In this document: positions 22,801 to 33,229 of the stretch, in pieces
Layout: each line of letters opens with the position of its first letter
How positions within the stretch are numbered: position 1 is the stretch's first letter
Assembly: GCA_012274445.1 (NCBI GenBank)
Contig: JAAROD010000015.1
Coordinates: 3,162,001-3,226,000 of the forward strand
From: Sclerotiophoma versabilis
Taxonomy: Eukaryota > Ascomycota > Dothideomycetes > Pleosporales > Didymellaceae
Direction: 5' to 3'
Length of the DNA stretch: 64,000 nucleotides
Translations under genes and position numbers: made by a program
The notes under the pieces: generated by a model
Seen by the model: the letters and a program-made list of their open reading frames with translations, nothing else
Told to the model about the DNA's origin: nothing
The model's database searches: none

Positions 22801-23912
22801 TGTGAATGTAGATGGACGACAATTGCCGCAAGGTTGATTTGTTGTATGAATTTTGCTTCTGATTTACACCTCAGGAAGCATGCAAGGCTTTATTGAGGTT
22901 GTCCTACGAATGCGGTCATACATCACAGTTGAGCTACGCCAATTGGTATGACGGATGTGTGCCATCAAAAGCAGGGACACACCGATTCGAGTAGACAAAG
23001 AAGCCATCGTCTGCAGGCTAATCCGTTTAGTTCATGTTGGTCCTTTCAGAGGTGCGATTAGGCATTATTATTCATCATCGTCCGGTGTTGGCGACAACAA
23101 CGAATGACGTTGAGCCGCGGCATGGTCGGAAGTGACGTGGTGCAGTGTCTCCGATGATAAAACACACTCCGTCCAGACGCTTTGGACGATCATTAGATCC
23201 AAAGTTTTCCTGGTGGGCCACTGCCCTGATATTGCTGCAGACTGTCAGCCCGTGTGGAGTGGCTCGACGGGTAGCGCAGATCACGACTTATCCACCTTGT
23301 AGCCACCATCCATCATGTTTCCGAACTTTCGAGAATTCCACAGGGTGACGGAGGCGCCCGACTAGCTAGCTTCTAGGAGTATGACGTCGGGTGTGGTAAA
23401 GCTCAAATTCAGAAGATCTCAGCTGTTTCTCTGCTCTTTCCAGTATTCAGCTATATCTCGTAGGTGATTTTGTGAATCTAACAAGAAGTTCAAAACCATT
23501 CAATAAGACAGCACCTTTTCTTGTTGCTGACGACCACTCACAGCGAGAGTCTGGAAGCTATGATGGTTGATGTCACCGCTGCAAGAAGATCTTCCTTAGC
23601 GGCGGTAACTACGATTAGTGTGCACCCACTCGTCTATCTACTCTGGGTAGCCTTGGCATCTCACAATTGAGTCTCAAGAACCTCACGTCAATTATGCAAA
23701 GTTAATTCCTTGTTGTGGGAACAAAAGCGAAGTTAAGAGATGGGGTAAGCACAACAGACACGCTGGAGGAAGCCAATCCCCCGTCGCGCAGTCACATGCT
23801 TCGTATTGCTAAAATTAGCTCGTGCCTGGAGCCATCTCCGCGTCCACCCTGAACGCGTTGACAAATGTGTCGAAGTGTCCTCAAACTGTCACATCGCATC
23901 TTTGCGCCCATC
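22801..23912. other. Divergent promoter region
   Basis: About 1.1 kb between two divergent membrane-protein genes, with only short frames lacking any domain. No specific element was recognised. Confidence 0.55.
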
Positions 23913-25325
23913 ATGATACTGAGAACCGCTGCGCTTGTGGGCCTTCTAAGTGCAGCGACACATGTCTCCGCGGACGTCGCACCCGAAATCACCACCCTGG
24001 CTGAAGGCTACAACTACATCGCCAAGCTCCCCTGCCTAGACTGCCCGTACCTGTATCAGGATCAGTCAAATGGAGCAGGTGGACCCTGGATAGATCGGGT
24101 TGATGATAACGCTTTGGTAGGTCATCATTTCACCTCAAGCTCACAATCTGGTTTCGTGGTGTACGAAGATGTTTGTTTCTTGGATAAGCACCAATCAGGT
24201 ACATGTCTTGTTTCAACAGCCGGCACTGCAACAACAAACGTCTCAGTCCTCCTAGAAAGCTACCGAATACCTCCTGGCTCTACAGCGAGGGGCGAGAGAC
24301 CTCTTAGACTAGAGAACGTACATGTTGTTGCGCTGCCCTGATCTGAAAAGGGCCTGGCTAGACGTTGGTGCATCCTCAGAAACAAACCTCTTCGTATGCA
24401 TGGCAGCATGCAGGGATTCATATCTCTGAGATGAATCGAGCCCTGCCCAAATATTATCTCGATGCTGGTATCGAAAACTCAAAAACCGCGAACGCCATTG
24501 CGGCAGATTGTGACCATCCACTAACGCCTGCAGCTCCTAAACATATCCCTATCCTACGACGCATCCTATATCTCCATCAACTCCGTCCCGCTCTTGACCT
24601 CCTCCTCCATCCTCCCACGGATCCACGCCAGCCAAGTACTGCAGGATTGTTCGCAAGATGACCTGCACCAGAGAGTGTCAAACGGCAACCTCAACACCAC
24701 AGACCCCGTTCTAAGCCTATCCTATGGCACTTCCCTGCATCGTATCACCAATTCCTCCGCCCTGGTATTCCGCTTCAACGTCTTCAGCGCCTCCTTCCCG
24801 CTCACCTCGCCGCCGCTGACCATCGCGCTCGACGGCGCCAAGCAGAAAGTTATTGAGTTGCTGCTCATGCCGCGCCCGCTGCAGAGTCCCGGTGACGTGG
24901 GGCCAAGCTGGGAAATCGTCAGCGCGAGACTGAGTGCGAGGGAGAAGAAGGGGAGTAAGCACAGGATGCAGATCATGATGCTCGACGAGTGGGATGAGTT
25001 TGGGCGCAAGGGGAGTCCAAGGCATTTAGTTACTTCGTTCTTCGGTGGGATTGTCAAGTACGCGAGCTCCGGGCTCTGGGGTTTGAGTATGGCCATCTTG
25101 GGGTTCTTGGTACTGTTTGTTGGTGTGGTGGTTGCGTGTGTAGTCGGTTGGGAACGGTACGGCGGCGAGTACGAGCAAGCGCAGGGCGGCAAGAGTAGGA
25201 GGAGTGCGAGTAAGGGAAGTGGAAGTTGGGCGGATGTGGAGAAAGCGAAGGGGCGGTTTTCGAGTGCGAGTGAATTGGGGATGGGGGGTGGTGGAAGTGT
25301 AGTGGGTGGGGGAAAAAGTGATTGA
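23913..25325 (+). CDS. Type I membrane protein, DUF7728-like, with an unusually long intron
   Basis: Exons 23913-24116 and 24534-25325 encode about 331 residues. The N-terminus is a signal peptide (LRTAALVGLLSAATHVSA), followed by a small Cys motif (LPCLDCPYL). Exon 2 begins LLNISLSYDASYISINSVP and continues as a luminal domain. A single membrane helix follows late (SMAILGFLVLFVGVVVACVV), then a Gly/Ser/Lys-rich cytosolic tail. The join is phase 0, DDNAL to LLNISL, and gives a smooth continuation; a CTAAC branch site sits just before the CAG acceptor at 24531-24533. The 417-nt intron is far longer than the others here, and the upstream frame stays open 75 codons into it, so a short secreted isoform is possible. 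The DUF assignment is from memory. Confidence 0.7.
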
Positions 25326-25714
25326 AGGGAGTGATTGAGAAATGCTTGACGAGTGGTGCTGATGTGTTGTGTATAGCGATTCAAGTTGCGAAAAAAAGAA
25401 TGCCGGATCTGAGATCGCAATTTCCTGAGTTGTAGGAAGCATTCAGAGCAGCTTGCACAAGTCTTGCAGATTTGATAAACAAACAGAGGACTACAGAGTA
25501 GTTCGCTCATGTAGAAGTATCGCCTTAGACCTACTGAAGGCCTCCCACCTGCGTTAGAAAGGCTAAAAGCAGCGGTTGTCTCCTGTCTTGATACAAGGAG
25601 AGATAGTCTATTCCAAGTGTAAAAACGCCTGTACCCTCTACCAACACCATTGAATATGCTAACATGCCGTCTAGAATCGCTTTGTACCGTCCTTGCATTC
25701 TGGACCGACATTTC
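25326..25714. other. Convergent spacer
   Basis: Spacer between the convergent 3' ends of the type I membrane protein gene and the Ser/Pro-rich gene on the other strand. No coding signal was seen. Confidence 0.55.
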
Positions 25715-27236
25715 TCAGAGGTCGATTTCGGAGTAAGGGCTCGTGTTATCTTGAATGAGCCTTTCCATCACACGCTCATCGTCAGCGCCGTCATTGGTGA
25801 ACAAATCTTTAATCTCCTGCATGGCCACGATCATGGTGGAAGGTTCAAGTGCATCGGTAACATCAGAACTACTTCGATGATTGCCCCTACATTTGTGTTA
25901 ATCACGCTCCTTAATATCTCAAATTGATGGATACTTACGCTTCGCTGTTGATGGTAGCGATGCTGACCTTTCCCATCAACACCTCCCTGATAGTGACACA
26001 CCCCCTCAGCGCATCATCGCACTGCCCACACTCAGCCTTGAGGTACCGCTCGACTTCTTCCAGCTTATTGAACGTTGTCTCGCTGTTGCCTTGTATCGCA
26101 GGATCAACCCGCGCCCTGGCAGCCATGGCCCCAATCTCGATAATTTTCTGGCTACGCTCCATCTGCTCCGATCCCACCATATGTCTAAACACCACCTGGT
26201 CTCCAGGATGGTCTCGACTATACCCATCCGATACTGGCCATTGCTGTTGTGTGGCAGGATGGTGGTAGTACGGACTGGTGGGTGGCAAGGGGTCGCCAAT
26301 GTGAGTGGGCACTCTGCCATTCACGTAGTATGGCACGCTTGTTGGGCCGTTCTCCTGCGATTGATGGCCTGTATGGTTGGAACTTCGACTCGTGCTTCGA
26401 CTATGCTGACCAGCACGGCGCCTACGCGAGGCTTCACCGGGCGTGACGGAGCGTGAACGTGGGACTTGGAGGCGTACGAAACTTGGGGTTGTGACTTGGG
26501 CGCTGATTGCGGCAATGTGGTCGGCATCGCGTTGGCTAAGGGAGCGGCGACGGGTGTAGCCTTGAGATGGGTGGGAAGGTCGGAGGTAGGATATGTTGCT
26601 TCGAGAGCGAAGAGGTTGGGATTGTTGAAGTATTGGCAGGAAGTCTCCTACAATGGGATTGAAGCATTTTTGCTGCTCAATGGGGTATGGGTGTGGTGTG
26701 CTAGGACCGGGGGTGGGATAGCTACTAGAGTTTTGGTCAAAGTTGTAGTCCGAATAGCTAGGGGTTGTTACTAAAGAAAGGGCCGTGGTGTCGGGTGGCG
26801 TGGGACATGATTCAAAGCTAAACATGAAGTCATGACTGTTGGTTGCTTCGCTACTGTTCGGATGGTAGACGCCTTCATCGGTCTCAATGGTGTTGAAAAG
26901 TTGGTCTGGCTGAACTAGACTAGGGCTTTCCAGATCCATAGCCGACAGATCAGCGAATGCCGCACTTGGCTGAGACATACTGTACGAACCCAAGATCGCC
27001 TTGCTCTGTGATAACGCGTGATATTCGTTGGTGACCATGGCTCGGAAGGATGCCAAAAGGTTGTTACACTGAAGACGAACGGAGGAGTACGAATGATCAG
27101 ATATAGTAACCACGTCGTCTTCACGCTGGCCAGAGCTGAGACAAGACCAGGGTGGATTTTGCGTGCTGGACATGGTGGTAACGAGGCCGGCTGAGCTGCG
27201 GGCACTTGCGCCCGAACGTGCATAGAGAGCAAACAT
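25715..27236 (-). CDS. Ser/Pro-rich hypothetical protein with ordered C-terminus
   Basis: Exons 25939-27236 and 25715-25868 encode 483 residues. The intron (70 nt, GTAAGT to GTAG) joins the frame as INSEA to SDVTDALEP. The N-terminal and central parts are rich in Ser, Pro, Gln and Tyr and are probably disordered. They include an Arg/Ser stretch (RRRSLSQRDADHIAAI, SRSVTPGEASRRRRAG) that looks like a nuclear-localisation or phosphorylation region. The last 150 residues are helical (KIIEIGAMAARARVD, TFNKLEEVERYLKAECGQC). The style resembles a transcription regulator, but I see no known DNA-binding motif and do not assign a family. A second in-frame Met at residue 22 could also be the start. Confidence 0.75.
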
Positions 27237-27784
27237 CGTGATGATGGATCCTGACCTATTGCGTTCTAACCTTGTGATCGTCTGGCGGGCAAAATGTGAG
27301 CGCTCCGTACCGTATCGTCCTTAGCTCTGGCTGGCTCGCGCGTCTGGAAACAAATGTCAGACAATGTACTAGAGACCAGGAAGTGATAGCCCGCCGTGCT
27401 CATAAGGCTGAAGAGGCATATATGATCAGTGAGCTACATTCGGGCCGGTTCTTCCAGTGTGATATGGACCAGACGGTTGGGTATGTGGAGACAATGACCG
27501 AGCTGTTGTGTGGAGGACTGAGACATAAACTTAGAACAGCGTGATTGGAAGGGTGGAAATGAAAGGCTATTGCAACCACGCCAGACTTGTTGTAAGATGG
27601 AAACGGAATTCTTGAGAAGAGCGCTGGAATGTGCGCCGACCGTACTCCGCATGAAGTTCTTGCGTCCGCAATGCCTATCCTGTTGTTGCCATTCCCCACT
27701 CGTATCATACAGCATCGGTAGTATACACATTAACGCCTCTCCACCCCTGTTCCTCATCGCATATCTTAACTAAAGCTCCTACGC
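27237..27784. other. Spacer upstream of the Ser/Pro-rich gene
   Basis: Promoter of the Ser/Pro-rich gene and 3' region of the small membrane protein gene. Overlapping short frames on both strands have no recognisable features. Confidence 0.5.
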
Positions 27785-28324
27785 CTATTCTTTCTTCTCC
27801 CCATCCCCACTCTTTCCCTTCTTATCCCAATTCCACACATCCCAAATCTGTTCGAAGATTATGTCTGTGTAACTCTTCCCCTCCTCCAGCGCCTTCTTCT
27901 CCTCTTCCAACCTTCTCTCTTTCCAACCCTCCGTCTCTCCACCCATCCAAATCTTCTGCAGCACCCCCTTCTCCTCCCCCCTGCCCAGTTTCCTGCGTTC
28001 CTCTTCCCGTGCCTCGCGCAGCTTCGCCTGGATCTCCTTGGCGCGCTCGGTCGGCAGGTCCGTCGCGGCTCTAAATGGACTGAGCTGTGTGACCAGTCCA
28101 CGTCCGTAGTAAGACTCGCACAAGTGGTCGGCCGACAGGTAGAAGCCTACGCCGAGAGAGAAGGTGTACAGGTCGAGTTTTCGTGGCGGCATGAGCATGA
28201 TGATCGGACATATAATGACGCCGCCGATAGCGACATTGCGGATGATTCGGCTGTTGCGTTGCGCATTTTCTTGTGCGAGACGCTGCTCAGGTGTGAGGAT
28301 TGTGGGTGGCTGTTGTGTTGCCAT
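27785..28324 (-). CDS. Small two-helix membrane protein (annotated elsewhere as rhomboid family membrane protein)
   Basis: A single exon of 179 residues from the Met in MATQQPPTILTPEQ. The frame is open a further 37 codons upstream, but that extension is His/Pro-rich and not protein-like. Two hydrophobic segments are adjacent (NVAIGGVIICPIIMLMPP and LYTFSLGVGFYLSADHL), joined by RKLD. The rest is a charged helical tail (AKEIQAKLREAREEERRK, GWKERRLEEEKKALEEG). I recall a conserved ascomycete family of this layout carrying the label rhomboid family membrane protein, but no rhomboid Ser-His catalytic motif is visible, so protease activity should not be assumed. Membrane location is clear; the organelle is not. 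Confidence 0.75.
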   Translation of the reverse strand: MATQQPPTILTPEQRLAQENAQRNSRIIRNVAIGGVIICPIIMLMPPRKLDLYTFSLGVGFYLSADHLCESYYGRGLVTQLSPFRAATDLPTERAKEIQAKLREAREEERRKLGRGEEKGVLQKIWMGGETEGWKERRLEEEKKALEEGKSYTDIIFEQIWDVWNWDKKGKSGDGEKKE

Positions 28325-28656
28325 GGCGGTGGGTGGGTGTGCGTGAGGGCGGTTGCGGGGGTGTGCGCATGCGATTAGAGTATTTGAAGGTGTATATGAG
28401 TGTCGAAAGAGTGCACGACGAGCTACGTAGTGCAATTAGACGTGTTGTGGTAGAGTTGTGGTGGTGCGGAGGTGCGTGGAGCTCCGCAAAAGCTCGATGA
28501 TGCGATGATGCACATTCGGCAAATCCTGCCGTAACTATTGAGAGCAGAGAGAAACCGAGCAGTGGCAGAAATGCCGATTACACCACTATCCTATATACCT
28601 TAGTTCATGAATTCGTTTATGCAATCGTTCAACCATGCTGAGTTATTGTCAAGCTC
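28325..28656. other. Short spacer
   Basis: 5' region of the small membrane protein gene and 3' region of the coiled-coil gene, which is on the same strand upstream of it. No feature recognised. Confidence 0.5.
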
Positions 28657-29470
28657 TCATTTTGACTTCCATGCGTATTTGCGCCGCTTGAAGCTGTTCC
28701 TCGTCCCATTTTGTTTCTCACTCTCATCCAAGGCCCTCTTGCCGGCTTGCTCAAAGGTACCGCTTATTCTCACACGTTTTGTTGGCGTTGGGTCGTCACT
28801 GTTACCGCCGTGCCCGGTCTGCGATGCCTCCCTTGCTTCTGTACCGCTCTCCATCCGCGTGTCTTCGTCGTCGTCGCGTTTCCGCTTCTGTGCAGTGCTC
28901 GGGGTCTCCATTAGTCGGCGCAGTCTACTCTCCTGTAGCCTTCTGTTGACCTCTTCTGTGACATCCATGTGCTGTACGACGTATGTCGATTCGGCCTGCG
29001 CTGAACTCGGTCGACGTGTCAAGTCCTCCTCCACAGGACGAACCTCGGTCGTCTCCTCTGAGCCCGGTATACTCAGTCTCACTTTCTTCTTGGAACTCTC
29101 TGGAGGGTCTGGAGCCTGTGTGCCCTCTATGCTGAGCCGCTTGTTCGCGTGCTTGACCTGTGCCCGGTGAGCTTTTATTACACAGCGTCGCGCAGTTCAG
29201 CGTACCTTCTTAGTCGCCAGACCCTCGCTTTCAAGCTGATCTCTGAAGCGCTTCATATCGTCTTGCAGTCTGCCTGACTTGTTACGCAGCGACAGCAGAT
29301 CGGTAGCCAGCCAGTCGGGCGCATTGTGGTCTGTCGCATCGAGACCTTCGTTTAGGAATTGCAATTGCGCACGCAGATTCTCAATGTGCCTATCGAGGTC
29401 CTGAAACATATGTCAGAACTGCACTAGGCCATGAAAAGGCGTCTCTTACATCGAGTGAGAACTTGGTCAT
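28657..29470 (-). CDS. Coiled-coil, nuclear-type hypothetical protein
   Basis: Three exons (29450-29470, 29206-29400, 28657-29157) encode 238 residues. Exon 1 is a 21-nt exon (MTKFSLD) ending at GTAAGA, and both introns (49 and 48 nt) keep phase. Residues 8-75 are helical with heptad-like spacing (LDRHIENLRAQLQFLNEGLD, LQDDMKRFRDQLESEGLA). The remainder is disordered and basic, with nuclear-localisation-like clusters (AQKRKRDDDEDTR, SFKRRKYAWKSK). The layout recalls small kinetochore or chromatin adaptor proteins, but no signature is strong enough to name it. Confidence 0.75.
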
Positions 29471-29515
29471 GGTGTAAGAGTATGGTACAGTGCGGAGGTC
29501 TTGTGTTTCATCAGC

Positions 29516-29953
29516 ATGCATCGAGTTGGATGCGTGCTAGATAATGCACTAAGTTCCGAACCCGCGTCCGACGATTCCGATCTACTTAGTCCAGAAAGCA
29601 TTCGTTCGAATATGAAGGTCAGTGGGCATGGCGCAGTATTCAAACTTGGTTGTATTGGAAATGTGTTTGGTTTCCACTTATCGCCTACCGTAGTCATCAA
29701 GATTGTAGTGTCGAAACCAGTGACCGATGTCATCTGCCTAAAAGTTACTAGGTTATATTTCAATAAAACCACCAAATCTTCCACATACGACCATAGGACG
29801 TTGAAAACAAGGCTTCCCGTTCGCTCAGCCCTATTTAAGCAACGTACCGGCGGATTAGTAGTTAGGTGGGTGACCACTAGCGAATACCCGCTGTTGTATG
29901 TTTTTTTGCTGTTGTTTTGCTTCTGCATCCGTAAGCAACGCCTCTGCGAGTAG
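29516..29953 (+). CDS. Possible decayed protein-kinase-like fragment
   Basis: A frame of about 145 codons opens 45 bp from the divergent coiled-coil gene start. Its first half includes VSGHGAVFKL followed, about 15 residues later, by TVVIKIV. This is the spacing and look of a kinase glycine loop and its VxxK lysine. Nothing after it resembles the rest of a kinase domain, and the end is a hydrophobic run without context. It could be the first exon of a broken kinase-like gene or chance. Low confidence. Confidence 0.25.
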   Translation: MHRVGCVLDNALSSEPASDDSDLLSPESIRSNMKVSGHGAVFKLGCIGNVFGFHLSPTVVIKIVVSKPVTDVICLKVTRLYFNKTTKSSTYDHRTLKTRLPVRSALFKQRTGGLVVRWVTTSEYPLLYVFLLLFCFCIRKQRLCE

Positions 29954-30552
29954 CTTCACAATAGGCTACATGCTCTCCTAGAGGAGATTGGATACTTGCT
30001 ACTACACAAGTTCAACATATTAGTAAGCGTTGGTCTGGTGTCACGCGAGCTTAAGCGCATGGATAGAGTAGCAGTTGCAACAAAGAGAGCAGCAGAGCAA
30101 TCTAACGTACTGCAGCGCGTCTTTTAGGTAAGGCTCCAGCAAAACTACACTGCTAAGCAGCTTTTTGCGATAGAAAAATGCTACGCTCCCATCTTGGAGG
30201 TAACTAAAGAATAGCGGAAAAAGCAGCAGCTGTGGGAGACAATACCTGGAGACGTGTCGCATGCGAGAGGCGATGGTGTTGCAGAGGGATGAGATGAAAG
30301 GAGACGATAAGATGATGGAGGCTTGCCACAAGCCTTCACCGCCTTAAATCGCCTCACCTCAAGTCGATAGCCGGCTACAGTCTTGACTCAAGAGGATTTC
30401 TGATAGCACAAACGCAACCCTTCGAGGATATCGTCATCACCGTGTTTGGTCAGCACACGGATGGTAAGGGCATAATGCAACAGTCGCAGGTACTGTGCAA
30501 CCTAGCTCGTATTTGCAAATGACCATGTGATGCGATCTCTTTCTTTGTCAAT
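29954..30552. other. Gap containing a decayed coding remnant
   Basis: No intact gene. The middle part holds the stop-interrupted remnant described as the separate entry at 30011-30295. The rest shows no feature. Confidence 0.5.
30011..30295 (+). pseudogene. Decayed coding remnant with two in-frame TAG codons
   Basis: One plus-strand frame reads as a basic, helical protein (ELKRMDRVAVATKRAAEQSN, LQQNYTAKQLFAIEKCYAPI, RKKQQLWETIPGDVSHARGD), interrupted only by TAG at 30125-30127 and 30212-30214. The composition resembles the C-terminal region of a transposase or similar element protein, but I cannot name it. Stops of this kind are what C-to-T type mutation of CAG codons would leave. Confidence 0.35.
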
Positions 30553-31553
30553 TTACAGTCCTCGTGTACGTGTAGCAATGGATTCACGCATTCCAACCCA
30601 TTTGCCATGAGTCCTTTTTGCGCCACCATCAGCGCTATCCCATCGATCTCTGAAACAGCCAGGTCTGTATTCCAACGGGCGCGCTGTGCGAAGATCTTCC
30701 TCCGTGATCATGGTTGACATAGTACTCCAGCTCCAGTTAAATGGCGACCGACAGTCACCCAGCTGGCGGTAACTCATCACATCAATGGAATAGCCCTTCA
30801 CCTTTCCTTTCCAGGATATCTCGATGCTGTAGTCTGTTAGACAAGAGGTGCAAGATCCGAATACTTGATCGCAAGTCGAAAATGGCCTTAATCCAGCGTC
30901 GTTCTTGGCTAGTTCGGGAAGCTGTATTGGACTGTACCTATGATGCTCCTCTCGTAAGCAAAGATGTGTACAGATTAATTGCCCTCTAGAGTCGACGCGG
31001 TGTCTGAGCGAAATTGCATCACCTCGTAAGTGATGGATGGATATAACAGATAACACCAGAAGTTGATCGTCCACAATGCGTGCATGCTGTAACATAGATT
31101 CAATAACGCCATCTGAATGGCGGTACGAGTATGCTCGCTGTTCCAGTTTGTGGAGCGGTGGGCCGTGTGTGGGACCGTACAAATGACGGTTCATTATCAA
31201 ACGAGCATAGTAGTATGGGAGGCCGCATGTGACTGCAGTAAGTTGCTTGAACCGCGCTCGCATGGCAATTGATCTTCGAAAGGGCGTTTGGACCGGCTCC
31301 AGCGTCTGTGCCAGCGATGCAGCTTCACACATTCATGACAGAAATAGTGAGTGGCCAGGCCCTTTTCCAGCAACAGTAACAACTCTTCCTTCCCTGCTAT
31401 ATTCAAAAACGGGTGTCCAGGAAAGCAAAGACTGTGGAGATTTCGGCAGGTCAAAGCGAGAGCTGTGGTGAAGGGATCGTTGAGATGTGAAGCAATCATC
31501 AAGATGTTCTCCGGAGGAAGAGCAAGCGTTCTCGAGAGTGGCGAAATACGCAT
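30553..31553 (-). pseudogene. F-box protein gene broken by a frameshift
   Basis: From ATG 31553 the frame gives an F-box (LALPPENILMIASHL, then TALALTCRNLHSLCF) and a Cys-containing FCHECVKLHRWH segment, then leaves frame near 31240-31260. The next frame continues the same protein to 30553: CGLPYYYARLIMNRHLYGPT, HGPPLHKLEQR, ARIVDDQLLVLSVISI and CTSCLTDYSIEISWKG. These are the successive blocks of a large ascomycete F-box family, so the two parts belong to one gene. The family is continuous across the junction and no intron is expected there, so this is a one-base frameshift, in nature or in the sequence. When intact, such proteins are predicted SCF ubiquitin-ligase substrate adaptors. Confidence 0.75.
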
Positions 31554-33229
31554 CGGCCGAACCAAATACGTCAAGCATTGGAAGACCCACTGGCTGGCAT
31601 CTGCTACCACCATAGATAGGTTGACACCGTGGTGGGGTGCGCCAGAAGAATACCCGGCAAGTAGCAGCATGGCCATCGCGATCGAACTAGGCAAAAATTC
31701 CATAGTGTCGACGTGAAGCAGCACTTGAAGCCTTGGCCTCTCGTTGATGCTACCCAAGGCCAGGCAGGTGAAATTCGAGTTTGCTTGGGATAAGATGCGC
31801 TCATCGAATTCTGTTTAAAAATGTGAAAATTTGATGCAGTACTGATAATGATTGATGAAGAGAGCGGGACACAGTCGAGCTTTTTTAAATCGAGTAGTGC
31901 CTGTTCAATCATGGTTGTGATGCTCGCTACCAGCAAACGTCATTCCTTAAGTTTGTTGTCATGACTTGCGAAACGTGTGCACCCTCTTTCGTTTAGTACA
32001 ATAATTCGTCCAGTAGGTGCGAGTAGATAGACAAGTAGTTATATCTTGTAGTTACCGTAGGATCCTTACGTTTGACTCTACATCCTGTAAGCCAGATTCT
32101 TAGAAGTTATTAACTAGACAGGAAGAGCTAGTTGGAGTTTTTCCTTAATAATGATGTACGTCTCTAAAAACACAGATTCAGATCAAAGGGGCGTATACGT
32201 TCTGCTGGGCACTGGTACTGTCCTGTTGCGCTCTTCATGGATAAATTCACTTTCTAATTGCTGTTCAGTTGTACGCATCCACCACATCTTTAGGGCGATA
32301 GTATCTCTACATAAGAGTACTTCGGACAATGATGTATTAGATGTGTGGGCAGGCAGATAAGTGCCCTGTTGCTTGATTAATTTTAGATTATTCACGTTTT
32401 GCCTTACATCCTGTCGCTTATACTGTTACCTAAGCTGTCACTTAGCTGTTAACCAGCTACAGCTAGCCATCTGGAAGTTTTTGCTTGACTATGACGTATT
32501 TCTAAGTGTGATGACCCAAAACTGGGGTGGGTGCATACATTTGAGCAGGCACCAATCTTACGTTTCAACGACGAGCGCAGGTTGACATAAAGGAATATTG
32601 ACCGTAGAAGAGCCTGCCTAATGACATCCAGGAGGTCTCCAAGGGCGATGGTACCTACAGAACACGTCAAGTCATGTGCGATTGTATCCATCCATCAGAC
32701 CGCAGCAGGATATACCCAAGCAACGTACATACCCGTTGTCGAATATTTCTTGCACATTCTAGCTATAGATGGGGGGACTTCAGTCATTGCTAATTGGTAG
32801 CTACTATCTACAGCATTCTTTTATATGTGTTTTTGTAAATTAGTAACTGCTAAATTACTAGATTTCGCCTCTGAGGTCTAGCGACTTAGTAATAACAAAC
32901 CTCTCCTGTCTATGGCTGTCCTCCCACTCGCACGCGTTCCATACCGTTCTAGCGATGGTGGCATCCCAAATTCCCCAAACGTGCGTCCTCGAAGGATGGA
33001 GGTCGGCGGGATCGTAGCCCTGCAATACCTCTCGCGAAAACGCTCGAGCAGCGCCTTCTCCAGTAATCAACAGTACATGTTACAGCATTCGTTCGATTTG
33101 GAGCAGTTCGAGCTCAGGGAAGAGCCTGAAATGCTGATTGAGTAAAAGCGCGTGTAATAGCTGCTCATGTTGCAGATCAGCACACGGTGTTCTCGTGTTA
33201 TGAGGCGGGGGAAGGAGAGGAACTCTACT
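31554..33229. other. AT-rich gap with diverged repeats
   Basis: Roughly 31.95-32.87 kb is AT-rich with many stops in all frames, as in decayed mobile DNA. It contains the diverged direct repeats listed separately. A minus-strand frame at 32858-33070 (WDATIARTVWNACEWEDSHR) looks protein-like but has no ATG start or family and may be a gene fragment. Confidence 0.5.
32067..32514 (+). repeat. Pair of diverged ~100-bp direct repeats in an AT-rich tract
   Basis: Copy A (about 32067-32166) and copy B (about 32393-32514) share an ordered series of blocks: TACATCCTGT, then CTTAG...GTTA..., then AGTTTTT.CTT followed by ATGA.GTA. The copies are offset by about 326 bp and differ by many substitutions, often transitions, and one insertion in B. 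They look like old terminal or internal repeats of a mobile element. Confidence 0.5.

Noticed and set aside
27785..28324. Rhomboid protease activity for the small membrane protein
   Set aside because: Only two membrane segments and no GxSx or His catalytic motif are present, so the remembered family label does not justify a protease call.
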